DNA from: Methylobacterium sp. 17Sr1-1
GTDB lineage: Bacteria > Pseudomonadota > Alphaproteobacteria > Rhizobiales > Beijerinckiaceae
Direction: 5' to 3'
Length of the DNA stretch: 64,000 nucleotides
NCBI RefSeq assembly: GCF_003173775.1
Contig: NZ_CP029552.1
Coordinates: 5,787,001 to 5,851,000 of the forward strand
Made by a program: the position numbers and the translations under genes. Positions 1-8,169 of this stretch are shown piece after piece; positions within the stretch are counted from its first letter, which is position 1, and every line of letters starts with the position of its first letter. The notes beneath the pieces were generated by a model that was not told the origin of the DNA, searched no databases, and saw only the letters and a list, made by a program, of their open reading frames with translations.

Positions 1-2
1 GC

Positions 3-587
3 CGCCTGACGGCGGTCGACGCCAAGGTGTGGTCGCTGCCCGAGACCCCGACCCGCCTCGTGGGTGCCGCCACCAGCGTCGAGACCGCCGCCTGGCTCGG
101 CACCTGGGCCGACGGGCTCCTCACCGTCGGGACGAGCCCGGAGGTGCTGGGGCCGATCGTCGACGCCTTCCGCGAGAGCGGCGGCGCCGACAAGCCGGTC
201 TTCCTCAAGATGGACCTGAGCTACGCCCCCGACCCGGCCGAGGCCCTGCGCCAGGCCCATGCCGAGTGGCGCTTCAACGCCCTGCCGGCCTCGGTCGCCT
301 GGGAACTGCCCCGCCCGGCCGATTTCGAGGCCGCCGCCCGCTACCTGCGGCCCGAGGACATGCACGAGGCGGTCCTGATCTCGCACGACCTGCCGGCCCT
401 GACCGAGCGCATCGCCGCCTGCGCGGCGCTCGGCTTCGATTCGATCGACCTGCACCAGGTCGGCGGCAACCAGACGGCCTTCATCGACGCCTTCGGCGAG
501 CGGGTGCTGCCGACGCTCCACGGCCGCAAGGCCCCGGTGATCGAGTTCGACCCGTTCGGGCGCAAGCCGGCGGCCCGGGCCGGCTGA
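3..587 (+). CDS. LLM-class flavin-dependent oxidoreductase, C-terminal part (5' end outside window)
   Basis: The frame is open to the left edge of the window, so this is the C-terminal part (about 194 residues) of a longer protein. It resembles the C-terminal half of bacterial luciferase-like (LLM) oxidoreductases of the non-F420 flavin type: a segment reading AAWLGTWADGLLTVGTSPEV, then helices and a final strand with GFDSIDLHQVGGNQTAFI and a conserved FGERVLPTL end. The family binds FMN and acts on small molecules; substrate cannot be told from the sequence. It converges on the next gene, with a strong palindrome between them. Family assignment is fairly safe, function is not. Confidence 0.75.
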   Translation, partial: RLTAVDAKVWSLPETPTRLVGAATSVETAAWLGTWADGLLTVGTSPEVLGPIVDAFRESGGADKPVFLKMDLSYAPDPAEALRQAHAEWRFNALPASVAWELPRPADFEAAARYLRPEDMHEAVLISHDLPALTERIAACAALGFDSIDLHQVGGNQTAFIDAFGERVLPTLHGRKAPVIEFDPFGRKPAARAG

Positions 588-611
588 TTCTGCGGGCCCT
601 GGACGCGAAAA

Positions 612-637
612 GGCGCCCGACCGGCCGGTCGGGCGCC
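612..637 (-). terminator. Perfect 26-bp palindrome between convergent genes, probable intrinsic terminator
   Basis: Two 13-base arms (GGCGCCCGACCGG and its complement) meet with no spacer between the convergent oxidoreductase and small secreted protein genes. On the minus strand the palindrome is followed by a TTTT run (positions 608-611), which fits rho-independent termination of the leftward gene. On the plus strand no T run follows. Confidence 0.6.
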
Positions 638-657
638 CCTCGTCGGTACGATCCGGA

Positions 658-966
658 TCAGTACCCGTAGTAGAAGCGGCGCGGGCCGTAATACGGGCGC
701 CGCCAGTACGGCCGCGGGCCGTAATAGTAGGGGCGCGGGCCGTAGAACGGCCGCGGCCCGTAGAACGGGCGGCAGATGCCGAAGCGGTTCGGGAAGAAGC
801 CTGGGCCGCAGCCGCCGGCCACCTTCGTCACGCCGGTCTCCGGCGCGAGCGTGCCCGCCGCGCTGAGGCCGATCGGGGCGGCCTGCGCGGTCGACGCAAG
901 ACCCAGGCTACCGATCAGGCCACCCGCGACGAGGGCGGCCATCCCGAGCACCTTGACGTGCATCAT
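658..966 (-). CDS. Small secreted GCG_CRPN-type protein with GPRPYY-like repeats
   Basis: A 102-residue protein with a clear signal peptide (MMHVKVLGMAALVAGG..., cleavage near AQA-AP at residue 30). After a short linker comes the signature GGCGPGFFPNRFGICRP, with the two cysteines typical of the GCG_CRPN prefix-to-repeats proteins, followed by tandem arginine-, tyrosine- and proline-rich units of the FYGPRP/YYGPRPY kind up to the C-terminus. Such small proteins are frequent and multi-copy in Methylobacterium; their function is unknown, and an extracytoplasmic role is inferred only from the signal peptide. The start is supported by AAGGAGAG about nine bases upstream of two successive ATG codons. 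Confidence 0.8.
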   Translation of the reverse strand: MMHVKVLGMAALVAGGLIGSLGLASTAQAAPIGLSAAGTLAPETGVTKVAGGCGPGFFPNRFGICRPFYGPRPFYGPRPYYYGPRPYWRRPYYGPRRFYYGY

Positions 967-1091
967 CGTAGGATCTCTCCTTGGGATGTGAGGGGCGGCC
1001 GCGCGGACCGCCCTGCCCCTCCAGGAAAGAACTAACGACCTGAATGCACGATGAGCGCGCCGGGTCGGCTCCCGCTCGCCGCGGATGCGGC

Positions 1092-1592
1092 TCAGCGCCG
1101 CTTTCGGGCGGGCCGGGGCTTCTCCGGTGCCGGCCCGGAGACCACCGGGTCGGACGCGGCCCGCATCGCCGCGCCGCGCCCGCGACCGCGCCGGCTCTGG
1201 CCGAGGCCGGAACTCTTGGCGAGCTCGGAGCGCTGGGCGGCGTAGTTGGCGGCGACCATCGGGTAGTCCGGCGGCAGGCCCCATTTCTGGCGGTACTGCT
1301 CGGGAGTGAGCCCGCGCCCGGCCAAGTGACGCTTCAGCGTCTTGTAGGGCTTGCCGTCCTCCAGGCTGATGATGTGGTCGGGCGTGACCGTCCGGCGGAT
1401 CGGGACCGGCGGCGTCGCCCGCTCGGGCTCCGGCGCCGGCGCGGCGCCGAGCTGGCTCAGCGACGTGTGGACAGCCGCGATCAGCCCCGGCACGTCCGCC
1501 GCCGGAACGGAGTTGTTCGCCACATAAGCCGACACGACGTCGGCAGCGAGCTCGATCAGATCGAGCGACCGGGTGGAGTCGTCGTTGGTCAT
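1092..1592 (-). CDS. MucR/Ros family transcriptional regulator lacking zinc ligands
   Basis: A 166-residue protein matching the MucR/Ros family: an N-terminal helical part (LIELAADVVSAYVANN) and the DNA-binding core with GKPYKTLKRHL, then LTPEQYRQKWGLPPDYP. In classical Ros/MucR a CxxC pair precedes this core; here the equivalent stretch reads ISLEDGKPY, without either cysteine, so the zinc site is absent. Zinc-less members of this family are known from Mesorhizobium and still bind DNA. The C-terminus is very basic (RRGRGRG, KPRPARKRR). The ATG at 1592 was chosen because homologues begin shortly before the LIELAADVV helix; a frame extension upstream is probably not translated. MucR proteins usually control surface polysaccharide, motility or symbiosis genes. 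Confidence 0.85.
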   Translation of the reverse strand: MTNDDSTRSLDLIELAADVVSAYVANNSVPAADVPGLIAAVHTSLSQLGAAPAPEPERATPPVPIRRTVTPDHIISLEDGKPYKTLKRHLAGRGLTPEQYRQKWGLPPDYPMVAANYAAQRSELAKSSGLGQSRRGRGRGAAMRAASDPVVSGPAPEKPRPARKRR

Positions 1593-1922
1593 GGCGCACC
1601 AGATCGAAGTGACCGGCTCAAGAGGGCACGTGTTGTCGGGGGCGTCAACCACAGGTGATATGCGTAACAACAGGTTTCGTCAGTTCGGATACGAAATAGA
1701 AAAAGTATCGCACGCGATCGGTCGGCCGGATCCGTCATGCGCCGGAGGCCGTCCGGCCCGGGCGGCAGCGGTGCCACACCCGCCCGGATATCGTGCTAGC
1801 CCGTTGGTCCTGGCGGTTTTTTCTTGGACCGTGGTTTCCCCTCGTCGGGGAAATGCCCTAGCTGTTGCTGCATTGCGCCATCCGGCGTCCCGTTCCTGTC
1901 AGCACGATTCTCAAGACCTCCC

Positions 1923-2828
1923 ATGACCGACAAGAACCGCCGCTTCCTGGTCGCCGGCACCGCCGCCGGCCTCGCTTCGACGCTGCTGGCGGGCGCGCGC
2001 CCCGCCTTCGCCTGGACGGACCAGGATTTCGCCCCCGTCCGGCGCCGGCGCTCCCGCGATCCCGTCCCGGCGGAGGACGGCACGTTCTACGACACGCGGG
2101 GACAGGATCCGCGCGGTCAGGCCGCGGACCCGTACTACCGGGGCGAGCCCGCTCCCGCTCAGGCGCCGGAGGAGGACTCGTTCTGGGGCGGCCGCCGCGC
2201 CGCGGAGCCGCAGCCGCTGCCGGGCACGGCCGATCCGAGTGCGACCGTCGTCGTCGATGACGGGCCGATCGACTATGCCCGCGCCTACGCGGCGCTCGAC
2301 ACCGAGCCGTTCCCGGTCCAGGCCTTCCGCTGGCGCCGGGCCAACCCGTCCTTCCTGCGCCAGGAGGTCGCCTATGGCGGCCGCTACGCGCCCGGCACGA
2401 TCGTGGTCGATCCGCGGGCGCACCATCTCTACCTGATCCAGGAGGGCGGCCGGGCCCGCCGCTACGGCGTCGGCGTCGGCCGCCAGGGCTTCGCCTGGAA
2501 CGGGGCCGCCACCATCAACTCCAAGCAGGCCTGGCCGGACTGGTACCCTCCCAAGGAGATGATCGCCCGCCAGCCGGCGCTCGCCCGCAGCGTGTCCAAG
2601 CTGCAGAGCGGGCTCGGCGTGCCGGGCGGCCCGCGCAACCCGCTCGGCGCCCGCGCCCTCTACCTGTGGCAGAACAACAAGGACACGCTGTTCCGCATCC
2701 ACGGCACCACCGAGCCGGAGAGCATCGGCCGCAGCGTCTCCTCGGGCTGCATCCGGATGATCAACCAGGACGCGATCGACCTCTACGCCCGGGTGCCGGT
2801 CGGCGCACAGGTGATCGTCCTGGGCTGA
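1923..2828 (+). CDS. L,D-transpeptidase (YkuD domain), exported
   Basis: A 301-residue exported enzyme. Residues 1-30 form a Tat-like signal (NRRFLVAGTAAGLAS... ending FAW), followed by a proline-, arginine- and acid-rich low-complexity region to about residue 130. The YkuD catalytic domain fills the rest, with strand GTIVVDPRAHHLYLIQEGG, the histidine of the FRIHGT motif (about residue 260) and the nucleophile Cys276 in SSGCIRM. Enzymes of this family make 3-3 cross-links in peptidoglycan or attach lipoproteins to it, in the periplasm. The length and domain order agree with alphaproteobacterial ErfK/YbiS/YcfS/YnhG-type proteins. Start ATG 1923 gives a complete signal peptide; the longer frame upstream does not. 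Confidence 0.9.
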   Translation: MTDKNRRFLVAGTAAGLASTLLAGARPAFAWTDQDFAPVRRRRSRDPVPAEDGTFYDTRGQDPRGQAADPYYRGEPAPAQAPEEDSFWGGRRAAEPQPLPGTADPSATVVVDDGPIDYARAYAALDTEPFPVQAFRWRRANPSFLRQEVAYGGRYAPGTIVVDPRAHHLYLIQEGGRARRYGVGVGRQGFAWNGAATINSKQAWPDWYPPKEMIARQPALARSVSKLQSGLGVPGGPRNPLGARALYLWQNNKDTLFRIHGTTEPESIGRSVSSGCIRMINQDAIDLYARVPVGAQVIVLG

Positions 2829-2842
2829 CGGCCCCGCCCGGA

Positions 2843-3067
2843 TCAGGGCCGCCGCAGCGCCGGGGCTCCCCCGGCCGCTCCCGGCGGCCGGCCGGCCCCC
2901 TCCTCCGCGCGGTCGACCGCCCGCAGCACCAGCCGCCGCAGGGAATCGGCGTCGCGCGCGGCCTCCCCGACGAGGGCCCGCACTTCCGGCTCGGGCGCCG
3001 ACAGGATCTCGGCCTCGAGCGCCTCGGTGAGGCGGTCGAGCGCGCGGTCGGGTCGCCACTGGGTCAT
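2843..3067 (-). CDS. Small helical protein co-translated with the sigma factor
   Basis: A 74-residue protein of unknown function, mostly charged and predicted helical (RALDRLTEALEAEILSAPEPEV), with a proline- and alanine-rich C-terminal tail and no membrane segment. Its ATG overlaps the stop codon of the upstream sigma factor gene in an ATGA arrangement, so the two are almost certainly translated together. Position suggests an accessory or antagonist of the sigma factor, but it has no recognisable anti-sigma domain or zinc-binding motif. The role is inference from context only. Confidence 0.65.
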   Translation of the reverse strand: MTQWRPDRALDRLTEALEAEILSAPEPEVRALVGEAARDADSLRRLVLRAVDRAEEGAGRPPGAAGGAPALRRP

Positions 3068-3621
3068 CGCGGGCCTCCCTCGGAATCGAGCCGCAGCAGC
3101 GCGCGGCGCAGGCGCTTGCGGGCGCTGTCGTATTCGGTCTGGGACAGGCCGTGCCGGGCGCGGATCTCGGCGGCCGTGCGGCCCTGGCCGAGCCCCTCGA
3201 TGATCCGCCGCACCGTCTCGTCGCCGGAGAACAGCGCCACGATCGCGCCGAGCGCCTGTGCGGCGGCGATCGCCCGCTCGGGATCGGGGCCATCGTCTTC
3301 CGCCGCGTCCGTCTCCCGCCAGGCCTGCTCCCGCGCCTGGCGGCGCCGGATGTCGTGCTCGATCGAGCGCATGCAGCCGGCGAGGAAGACCAGGACCGGG
3401 ACCCCCGGCGGCCAGAGCCGCGTGCCGTCGAGCGCCCGCACGATCGCCTCGTGCAGGATATCCGACCAGTCGATGCCGGGGAGACGGCGCGCCCGCAGCC
3501 GGGCGAGCGCCCGCAGGCGCGCGAGATCGGCGGCCGACAGGCCGCGGATCGCTCCTGCCACGTCGCGCTGCTCCGCCTCGTCCGTCTCCATCGCCGCCGT
3601 GCCCCACGCCTCCTGCGTCAT
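3064..3621 (-). CDS. ECF-like RNA polymerase sigma factor
   Basis: A 185-residue protein with a sigma-70 region 2-like helical part (PGIDWSDILHEAIVRALDGTRLWPP, then CMRSIEHDIRRRQARE) and a region 4-like helix-turn-helix near the C-terminus (ETVRRIIEGLGQGRTAAEIR, LSQTEYDSARKRLRRAL). Size and order fit group 4 (ECF) sigma factors or a close relative; region 2 is divergent, so a non-sigma regulator using the same fold cannot be excluded. The next gene downstream overlaps by an ATGA and may act on it. It is divergent from the methyltransferase gene at 3751, with about 130 bases between, the part next to the sigma start being less GC-rich. Confidence 0.75.
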   Translation of the reverse strand: MTQEAWGTAAMETDEAEQRDVAGAIRGLSAADLARLRALARLRARRLPGIDWSDILHEAIVRALDGTRLWPPGVPVLVFLAGCMRSIEHDIRRRQAREQAWRETDAAEDDGPDPERAIAAAQALGAIVALFSGDETVRRIIEGLGQGRTAAEIRARHGLSQTEYDSARKRLRRALLRLDSEGGPR

Positions 3622-3750
3622 GCGCACGGCCTCGCCGAGGGCGGACAACTGAAAACAAATAATTCCGGCCGGTCCGCGTCCCGGGTGCTCGTGTGCCTCC
3701 CCCCATGGCCGCGCATCGGCGGTCCGAGAGCGAGATCGGGAGCAGGCATC

Positions 3751-4620
3751 ATGAGACGGGACGCGCGGACTGCCCTCGCACGGCACATCTACGCCCGGCA
3801 CATCGCCCACGCGGCGGCGCCGGACGAGACCGGGCTGCGGAGCGCCCTGGAGGCGGCCCTGGAGACGATCCCCCGCGAGCGCTTCCTGCCGCCCGGACCC
3901 TGGCACCTGGCCCGGCTGTCCGGCGGCTACGTGCGGACGCCCGACGACGACCCGGTCTACCTCTACCAGGACGTGCCCGTGGCGATCCGGCCGGACCGGC
4001 ACCTCAACAACGGGCAGCCCTCGTTCCTCGTCGGCCTGATCGCCCGGGGGCGGCCGGAGCGGGGCATGCAGATGGTGCATGTCGGCACGGGGACCGGGTA
4101 CTACACCGCCCTGCTGGCCCGCCTCGCCGGCGAGCAGGGCCGTGTGCTCGGCATCGAGCACGATCCCGATCTCGCGGCCTTCGCCGCCGACGCCCTGGCC
4201 GGGATGCCGCAGGTCCGCATCGTCGCGGGCGACGGCGCCGCCATGGCGCTGCCTCCGGCCGACCTCGTCCTCGTCAATGCCGGCGCGGCCCGACCGGCCG
4301 AATCCTGGCTCGACGCGCTGACGGTCGGCGGGCGATTGATCCTGCCCCTCACCGCCGGAAAACGGCCCGGGACGCCGATCACCCGGGGGGCCGTCTTCCT
4401 GATCGAGCGTCGCGACGAGCGGGCCTACGCGGCGCGCTGCCTCTCCCCGACCCTGATCTATCCGTGCGCCGGCGCCCGCGACCCGGAGGCCGAGCAGGCC
4501 CTGGCGCGCGCTCTGGCGGCCGGCGGCCAGGACAACGTCCGGATGCTCTACCGCACGGATGCCCTCCCGGACGACCGCTGCTGGCTGCGCGGTCCGGGCT
4601 GGTGCCTCGCCTACGGCTGA
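3751..4620 (+). CDS. Protein-L-isoaspartate methyltransferase-like SAM-dependent enzyme
   Basis: A 289-residue protein with an N-terminal segment like protein-isoaspartate O-methyltransferases (AALETIPRERFLPPGPW, then VYLYQDVPVAI and LNNGQPSFLVGLIA) and a Rossmann SAM-binding motif MVHVGTGTGYYTALLARLAG, with the acidic ribose-binding residue in GIEHDPDL. Compared with classical Pcm the motif preceding the SAM loop (usually ISQPYIVA) is altered, and the protein is longer at the C-terminus, so the substrate may not be isoaspartyl peptides. Cytosolic by sequence. It is followed by a textbook hairpin terminator at 4677, and is divergent from the sigma factor gene. Confidence 0.8.
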   Translation: MRRDARTALARHIYARHIAHAAAPDETGLRSALEAALETIPRERFLPPGPWHLARLSGGYVRTPDDDPVYLYQDVPVAIRPDRHLNNGQPSFLVGLIARGRPERGMQMVHVGTGTGYYTALLARLAGEQGRVLGIEHDPDLAAFAADALAGMPQVRIVAGDGAAMALPPADLVLVNAGAARPAESWLDALTVGGRLILPLTAGKRPGTPITRGAVFLIERRDERAYAARCLSPTLIYPCAGARDPEAEQALARALAAGGQDNVRMLYRTDALPDDRCWLRGPGWCLAYG

Positions 4621-4676
4621 GGGCAGGACCGCGAGGGGGACAGCCGCCGGTGAAGGCATCCGGGCACGGGTGTCCT

Positions 4677-4720
4677 AAGCAGAGTTGCACCGTGCAACTC
4701 TGCTTGGCTTTATTGTTTTT
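4677..4720 (+). terminator. Rho-independent terminator; also a copy of a dispersed AACTCTGC palindrome
   Basis: A 13-bp perfect stem (AAGCAGAGTTGCA paired with its complement at 4693-4705, three-base loop) is followed by a T-rich tract GGCTTTATTGTTTTT, ideal for intrinsic termination after the methyltransferase gene. The core GCAGAGTTGC...GCAACTCTGC and the downstream ATCATTTTCG recur at 51431, so this is a repeat-family element as well as a terminator. Confidence 0.85.
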
Positions 4721-4795
4721 GGATCATTTTCGCCGCCGAACCGGTGACCACTTCGACGACTGATGCTCAGCGGCGATCCGGCAGCCGGCCGCGCG

Positions 4796-5065
4796 CTACG
4801 CCGGCGGCCGGACCTTGGGATTCGGGACCGCATCCGCGGTCGCCGGATCGGCCAGGATGGCCTTGACGCTCGGCAGCGCCGCCGCGGAGGCGACGAGGCC
4901 GGCATTGCGCCGCACGTAGAGGCCCCAGACGGTGACGAGGAGCGTCACCAGCGCGCCGGTCAGGGCGGTTGAGGTCTCGGCATCGATCCAGCCGCGCCCG
5001 ACGGCGATCCCGCCGCAGAATTGCAGCAGGGTACGCAGCAGCGTGGTGAGCTGGTCCTGGTTCAT
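4796..5065 (-). CDS. Phage holin-like small membrane protein (Pam3-gp28 type)
   Basis: An 89-residue protein with an N-terminal helix (MNQDQLTTLLRTLLQFCGG), a second hydrophobic segment (STALTGALVTLLVTVWGLYVR) and a short polar C-terminal tail with VKAILADPATADAV. Size, layout and position just after the endolysin match the Pam3-gp28-type putative holins of alphaproteobacterial phages, which would let the endolysin across the inner membrane. A strong GGCAGGAG site lies about seven bases before the ATG. It is the last gene of the phage unit. Confidence 0.75.
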   Translation of the reverse strand: MNQDQLTTLLRTLLQFCGGIAVGRGWIDAETSTALTGALVTLLVTVWGLYVRRNAGLVASAAALPSVKAILADPATADAVPNPKVRPPA

Positions 5066-5093
5066 GGTGGTCTCCTGCCGACATTCGGGAGCG

Positions 5094-5669
5094 TCAGGCC
5101 GCGACGGCCCGCCCGCAGGCGGGGCAGGCGGTCGGTGCGGCGCGCCGGTCCGGGGCGGCGTGGAGCGCGAGCGCTCCGGCCCGCACCTCCTCGACCCGCC
5201 GGCCCCAGCCGCGGCCGAAGCGCGGCCAGGTCGACAAGGCCCGCAGGAACGTCAGCCGCCCGTCGCACAGGGCGTTCACCAGCCCGGGCACATCCCGGCC
5301 GGCCAGAGCCGCCAGCGTCACCGGCCCGAGCCGTCCGTCATCGGCGAGGCCCAAAGCTCGCTGCAGCCCGATCACCGCCCGCTTCGGGCCGCTGTTCACC
5401 GCGAAGTCGAACAGCGCGTAATCCAATCCTGCCGGCAGCGCGTCGCCCTGGATCCCGTCCCAGAACCGACGACGGTAGAGCGGCGCCACGCTCCCCGGCG
5501 TCAGCGCCCGCACCTCGGCCCGCGTCGCCGGCCGGCCGAGCCACAGGCTCAAGGTGCCGATGGTGACGCCGAGGTTGGTGGCCCCGCCCGGGTCGGCCGG
5601 ATCGTCCGACCACCCGCCCTCGTGTGTCAGGACGAGCGAAAGCGCCCGCTCGAAATTCGCAGCGGCCAT
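5094..5669 (-). CDS. Endolysin, glycoside hydrolase family 108
   Basis: A 191-residue lysozyme-like protein. The N-terminus carries the GH108 signature LVLTHEGGWSDDPADPGG, with catalytic Glu17 in HEGGW, followed by ATNLGVTIGTL and a YRRRFWD segment. The C-terminal part (about residues 85-170) corresponds to the peptidoglycan-binding domain usually attached to this family (DYALFDFAVNSGPKRAVIGLQ, LGLADDGRLGPVTLAAL). It degrades peptidoglycan at lysis. No signal peptide is seen, so export would depend on the holin encoded next. GAGGAGG precedes the ATG. Confidence 0.92.
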   Translation of the reverse strand: MAAANFERALSLVLTHEGGWSDDPADPGGATNLGVTIGTLSLWLGRPATRAEVRALTPGSVAPLYRRRFWDGIQGDALPAGLDYALFDFAVNSGPKRAVIGLQRALGLADDGRLGPVTLAALAGRDVPGLVNALCDGRLTFLRALSTWPRFGRGWGRRVEEVRAGALALHAAPDRRAAPTACPACGRAVAA

Positions 5670-5726
5670 GGGCCCTCCTCCGATGTGTCAGGGATGGGGC
5701 GGCGCCTGGTCGGGGCGCCCCCGGGA

Positions 5727-6338
5727 TCACAGAGCCGAAGCAGCGCTCCACAGCGCGTCGAGCGCCGCCGCGTCGTAGCCGAGCGCCGCGCCGAGCCGCG
5801 CCACCATCGGGTGCCCGCGCTCGAACGTGGTGGCGCCCGACAGCATCATCCGCGCGGCGAATTGCTCCGCCGCCGGCAGGCCCGCCACCGCCGCGGCGAT
5901 CCGCACCGGCAGCGTGCCGGTCATCACCGCCGCCAGCGCCTCGTCCCGGGTGATGGATCCGGCCTCCGCGAGCGCCTGGAAGAACTGCCGGTCGCTCACC
6001 GGCCCCGCCGGCGCCGCCTCGCGCGCGGCGAGCTGCGCGGCCAGCGCGTCGCGCTCCGCCACGGCCGCATCCCGCTCGCACCGCAGGGCCGCCGCCTCGG
6101 CCACGGCCGCGTCGCGCCCCGCCAGCGCCGCCGCGTCGATCCCCGCCAGTACCGCGGAGAGCGGGAACCCCGCCGCCTCGGCCTGCGCCGGCGTCAGCGC
6201 CCCGCTCGTCACGAAGTGCGGCTCGGCGGCGCCGGGGGGCGTCACCGACTGCCCGAGCACCACGTGCCAGGCCGGGGCCGCGGCCGAGCCCGCCGGACGC
6301 CCGCGGTAGAGGAATTCGTACAGGTAGGGTTCGCTCAT
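5727..6338 (-). CDS. Phage protein of unknown function between tail fibre and endolysin, coiled-coil centre
   Basis: A 203-residue protein. It begins MSEPYLYEFLYRGRPAGS, has an alanine- and glutamate-rich segment likely to form a coiled coil (about residues 65-105), and ends with a helical domain (VSDRQFFQALAEAGSITRDEALAAV, then LPVRIAAAVAGLPAAEQFAARMML) resembling the C-terminal parts of several small tail-associated phage proteins. Its place directly after the DUF2793 fibre gene suggests a fibre chaperone or tail accessory role, but this is inference from position. No close family could be named. Confidence 0.7.
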   Translation of the reverse strand: MSEPYLYEFLYRGRPAGSAAAPAWHVVLGQSVTPPGAAEPHFVTSGALTPAQAEAAGFPLSAVLAGIDAAALAGRDAAVAEAAALRCERDAAVAERDALAAQLAAREAAPAGPVSDRQFFQALAEAGSITRDEALAAVMTGTLPVRIAAAVAGLPAAEQFAARMMLSGATTFERGHPMVARLGAALGYDAAALDALWSAASAL

Positions 6339-6345
6339 CGGAGCC

Positions 6346-8169
6346 TCACGCCGCGACCACGCCGTCATCCGACAGGCGCCGCCAGTTGCTGCTGGAATAG
6401 TAGGCGAGGACGCCGGTGCCGGCGCCGGACGCCTCGCCGACCTTGCGGGCATTCGAGACGTAGATCAGGTCTCCGGCCACACCGGTCGGCACGGTCGCGA
6501 CGGTGTAGGAGCCGGGACGCAGCCTGGTGGACGAGACCACCCCCGCCGCCGTGATACTGCCGGTCGTGGTGAAGACGCCGGCGCCGGTCAGGCTCGCCGC
6601 GATCGCGGTGCCGCCATACCATTTGAAGCTGTCGGTGGTTCGCGGGAGGCTGTTCCACAGGGTCGAGGCATCGATCCCGATCGCGAAATCCGCATTGGTG
6701 CTCGTGAGGTTGCTGTACAACAGGATCTTGGTGCCAGCCGATCGGGTCGAGACCGACGGCGGGGCGATGCCGACATTGCCGAACGTGAGGAGGTTGGACG
6801 TCCCGTTGTTCAGCGTCAGAGCGCCGCCGATAGTGACGGCGGCCCCGAAGGTCGCCGTTCCGGTCGCCCCGAACGTGCCGGCCACGTGCAGGCCGTAGGC
6901 CGGCGACGCCGTGCCGATGCCGACCCCGCCACCGGCCGGATTGAGGGCGAGGTCTCCCGACCCGGCCCCGCCGGCGGTGAAGGCCTGGACCTTGTAGGCG
7001 GTGTCTCCCGACCCGGCGTTCGCCCCGACATCGATGCATGATCCGGCCGACCCCGCCACGAAGTCGGTGTTGGCGAGGCGCAGCCCGGCAAAGCGCGGCG
7101 TGCCGCCGGTCCCGAGCCCGAGCGCCGTCGCGCCCGAGGCCGGCGTGCCGGTGAGGACGCTGCGGCCGGATGCGCTGGCATCCTGGATCTCGGCCACCGC
7201 CGGGCCGGCGATCGGCTTGCCGGAGGCGCGCACGTAGTCCCGCACCGTCCAGTTACCCGACGCGTCCGAGGTCGCCAGCGCCGTGTCGCCGGAAGCGGTC
7301 ATGATGGTGGCACCGCCCGGCAGCGCCAGGCTCGCGGCATTGTGGGTCAGGGTCGCGCTGCCCGTGAAGCGCAGCAGGCGCACCCGGTTCGCGCCGGTGC
7401 CGAAGCCGGTGATGGTGCCCGCACCGGTGAGCGCCACCTTGAGCGCCGGCAGGGCCCCGAGATCGACGGTGGCGGCGACCGGAGCGGAGATCTCCGCCGC
7501 CACGAGGTCGAGGCCGCCGGTCGCGCGGTCGATCCGCAGGGCCTCGCGCCAGGTGCCGCCGTCGGCCGAGACCTTCAGCCGGAGGTCGTCGTCGCCGGCG
7601 AGCCCGAGTTCCGCCCGGCCGGAGAAGCCGGACTGGAACAGCAGCGACAGGGTGTTGCCGGGCGCTTCCTTGTTGAGGGTGTAGCGCAGGTCCCCGCTGC
7701 CGCCCTCGCCCGCCGTCAGCGCGGTCCAGAGCGCCTTGTTGAGCTTGGCCGCGAAGGGGTTGTTCGCATCCGCGGTGGTGCCGATCCCGAGCCGCGCGAG
7801 GTTCTGGAGCACGGTGATACCGGCGCGGTAGGACACCCACGCCACACCTGTACAGGTGTAGAGGTCTGCCTCGTCCGCCACGAAGGCGACCCATCCTGGG
7901 CGCGGCACGAAGGAGCGCCACGCCCCGTCCTGGTAGCGCACCACCCGCCCCGCCCACCCCGCCCACGCTCCCGTCGGCGAGGCCCCGGCGATCAGGTAGC
8001 GGTCGCCCTCCGCCGGGTTGGCGGGCGGCGCGGTCAGGTCCTTGTCGAGGACCGCGAGCTGGACCAGCGTGTCGAGGGCGACGAGCGCCTCGTTGTGGGT
8101 CACGTGCTTCTGCGCCTGCGCCGCCGCCATCAGCGGCAGGGCGAGGTTGGCGGTGGTGGCATCAGGCAT
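6346..8169 (-). CDS. DUF2793 tail fibre-like protein
   Basis: A 607-residue protein. Residues 1 to about 110 are a DUF2793 domain, with LALPLMAAAQAQKHVTHNEA, LDTLVQLAV and PAEGDRYLIAGASPTGAWAG. This domain occurs in tail fibre or host-attachment proteins of GTAs and related alphaproteobacterial phages. The remainder is glycine-, alanine- and threonine-rich with beta-repeat character (GDTAYKVQAFTAGGAGSGDL; GGVGIGTASPAYGLHVAG), like trimeric fibre shafts. It overlaps the baseplate gene upstream by eight bases. The protein is expected at the tail tip; receptor unknown. Confidence 0.85.
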   Translation of the reverse strand: MPDATTANLALPLMAAAQAQKHVTHNEALVALDTLVQLAVLDKDLTAPPANPAEGDRYLIAGASPTGAWAGWAGRVVRYQDGAWRSFVPRPGWVAFVADEADLYTCTGVAWVSYRAGITVLQNLARLGIGTTADANNPFAAKLNKALWTALTAGEGGSGDLRYTLNKEAPGNTLSLLFQSGFSGRAELGLAGDDDLRLKVSADGGTWREALRIDRATGGLDLVAAEISAPVAATVDLGALPALKVALTGAGTITGFGTGANRVRLLRFTGSATLTHNAASLALPGGATIMTASGDTALATSDASGNWTVRDYVRASGKPIAGPAVAEIQDASASGRSVLTGTPASGATALGLGTGGTPRFAGLRLANTDFVAGSAGSCIDVGANAGSGDTAYKVQAFTAGGAGSGDLALNPAGGGVGIGTASPAYGLHVAGTFGATGTATFGAAVTIGGALTLNNGTSNLLTFGNVGIAPPSVSTRSAGTKILLYSNLTSTNADFAIGIDASTLWNSLPRTTDSFKWYGGTAIAASLTGAGVFTTTGSITAAGVVSSTRLRPGSYTVATVPTGVAGDLIYVSNARKVGEASGAGTGVLAYYSSSNWRRLSDDGVVAA

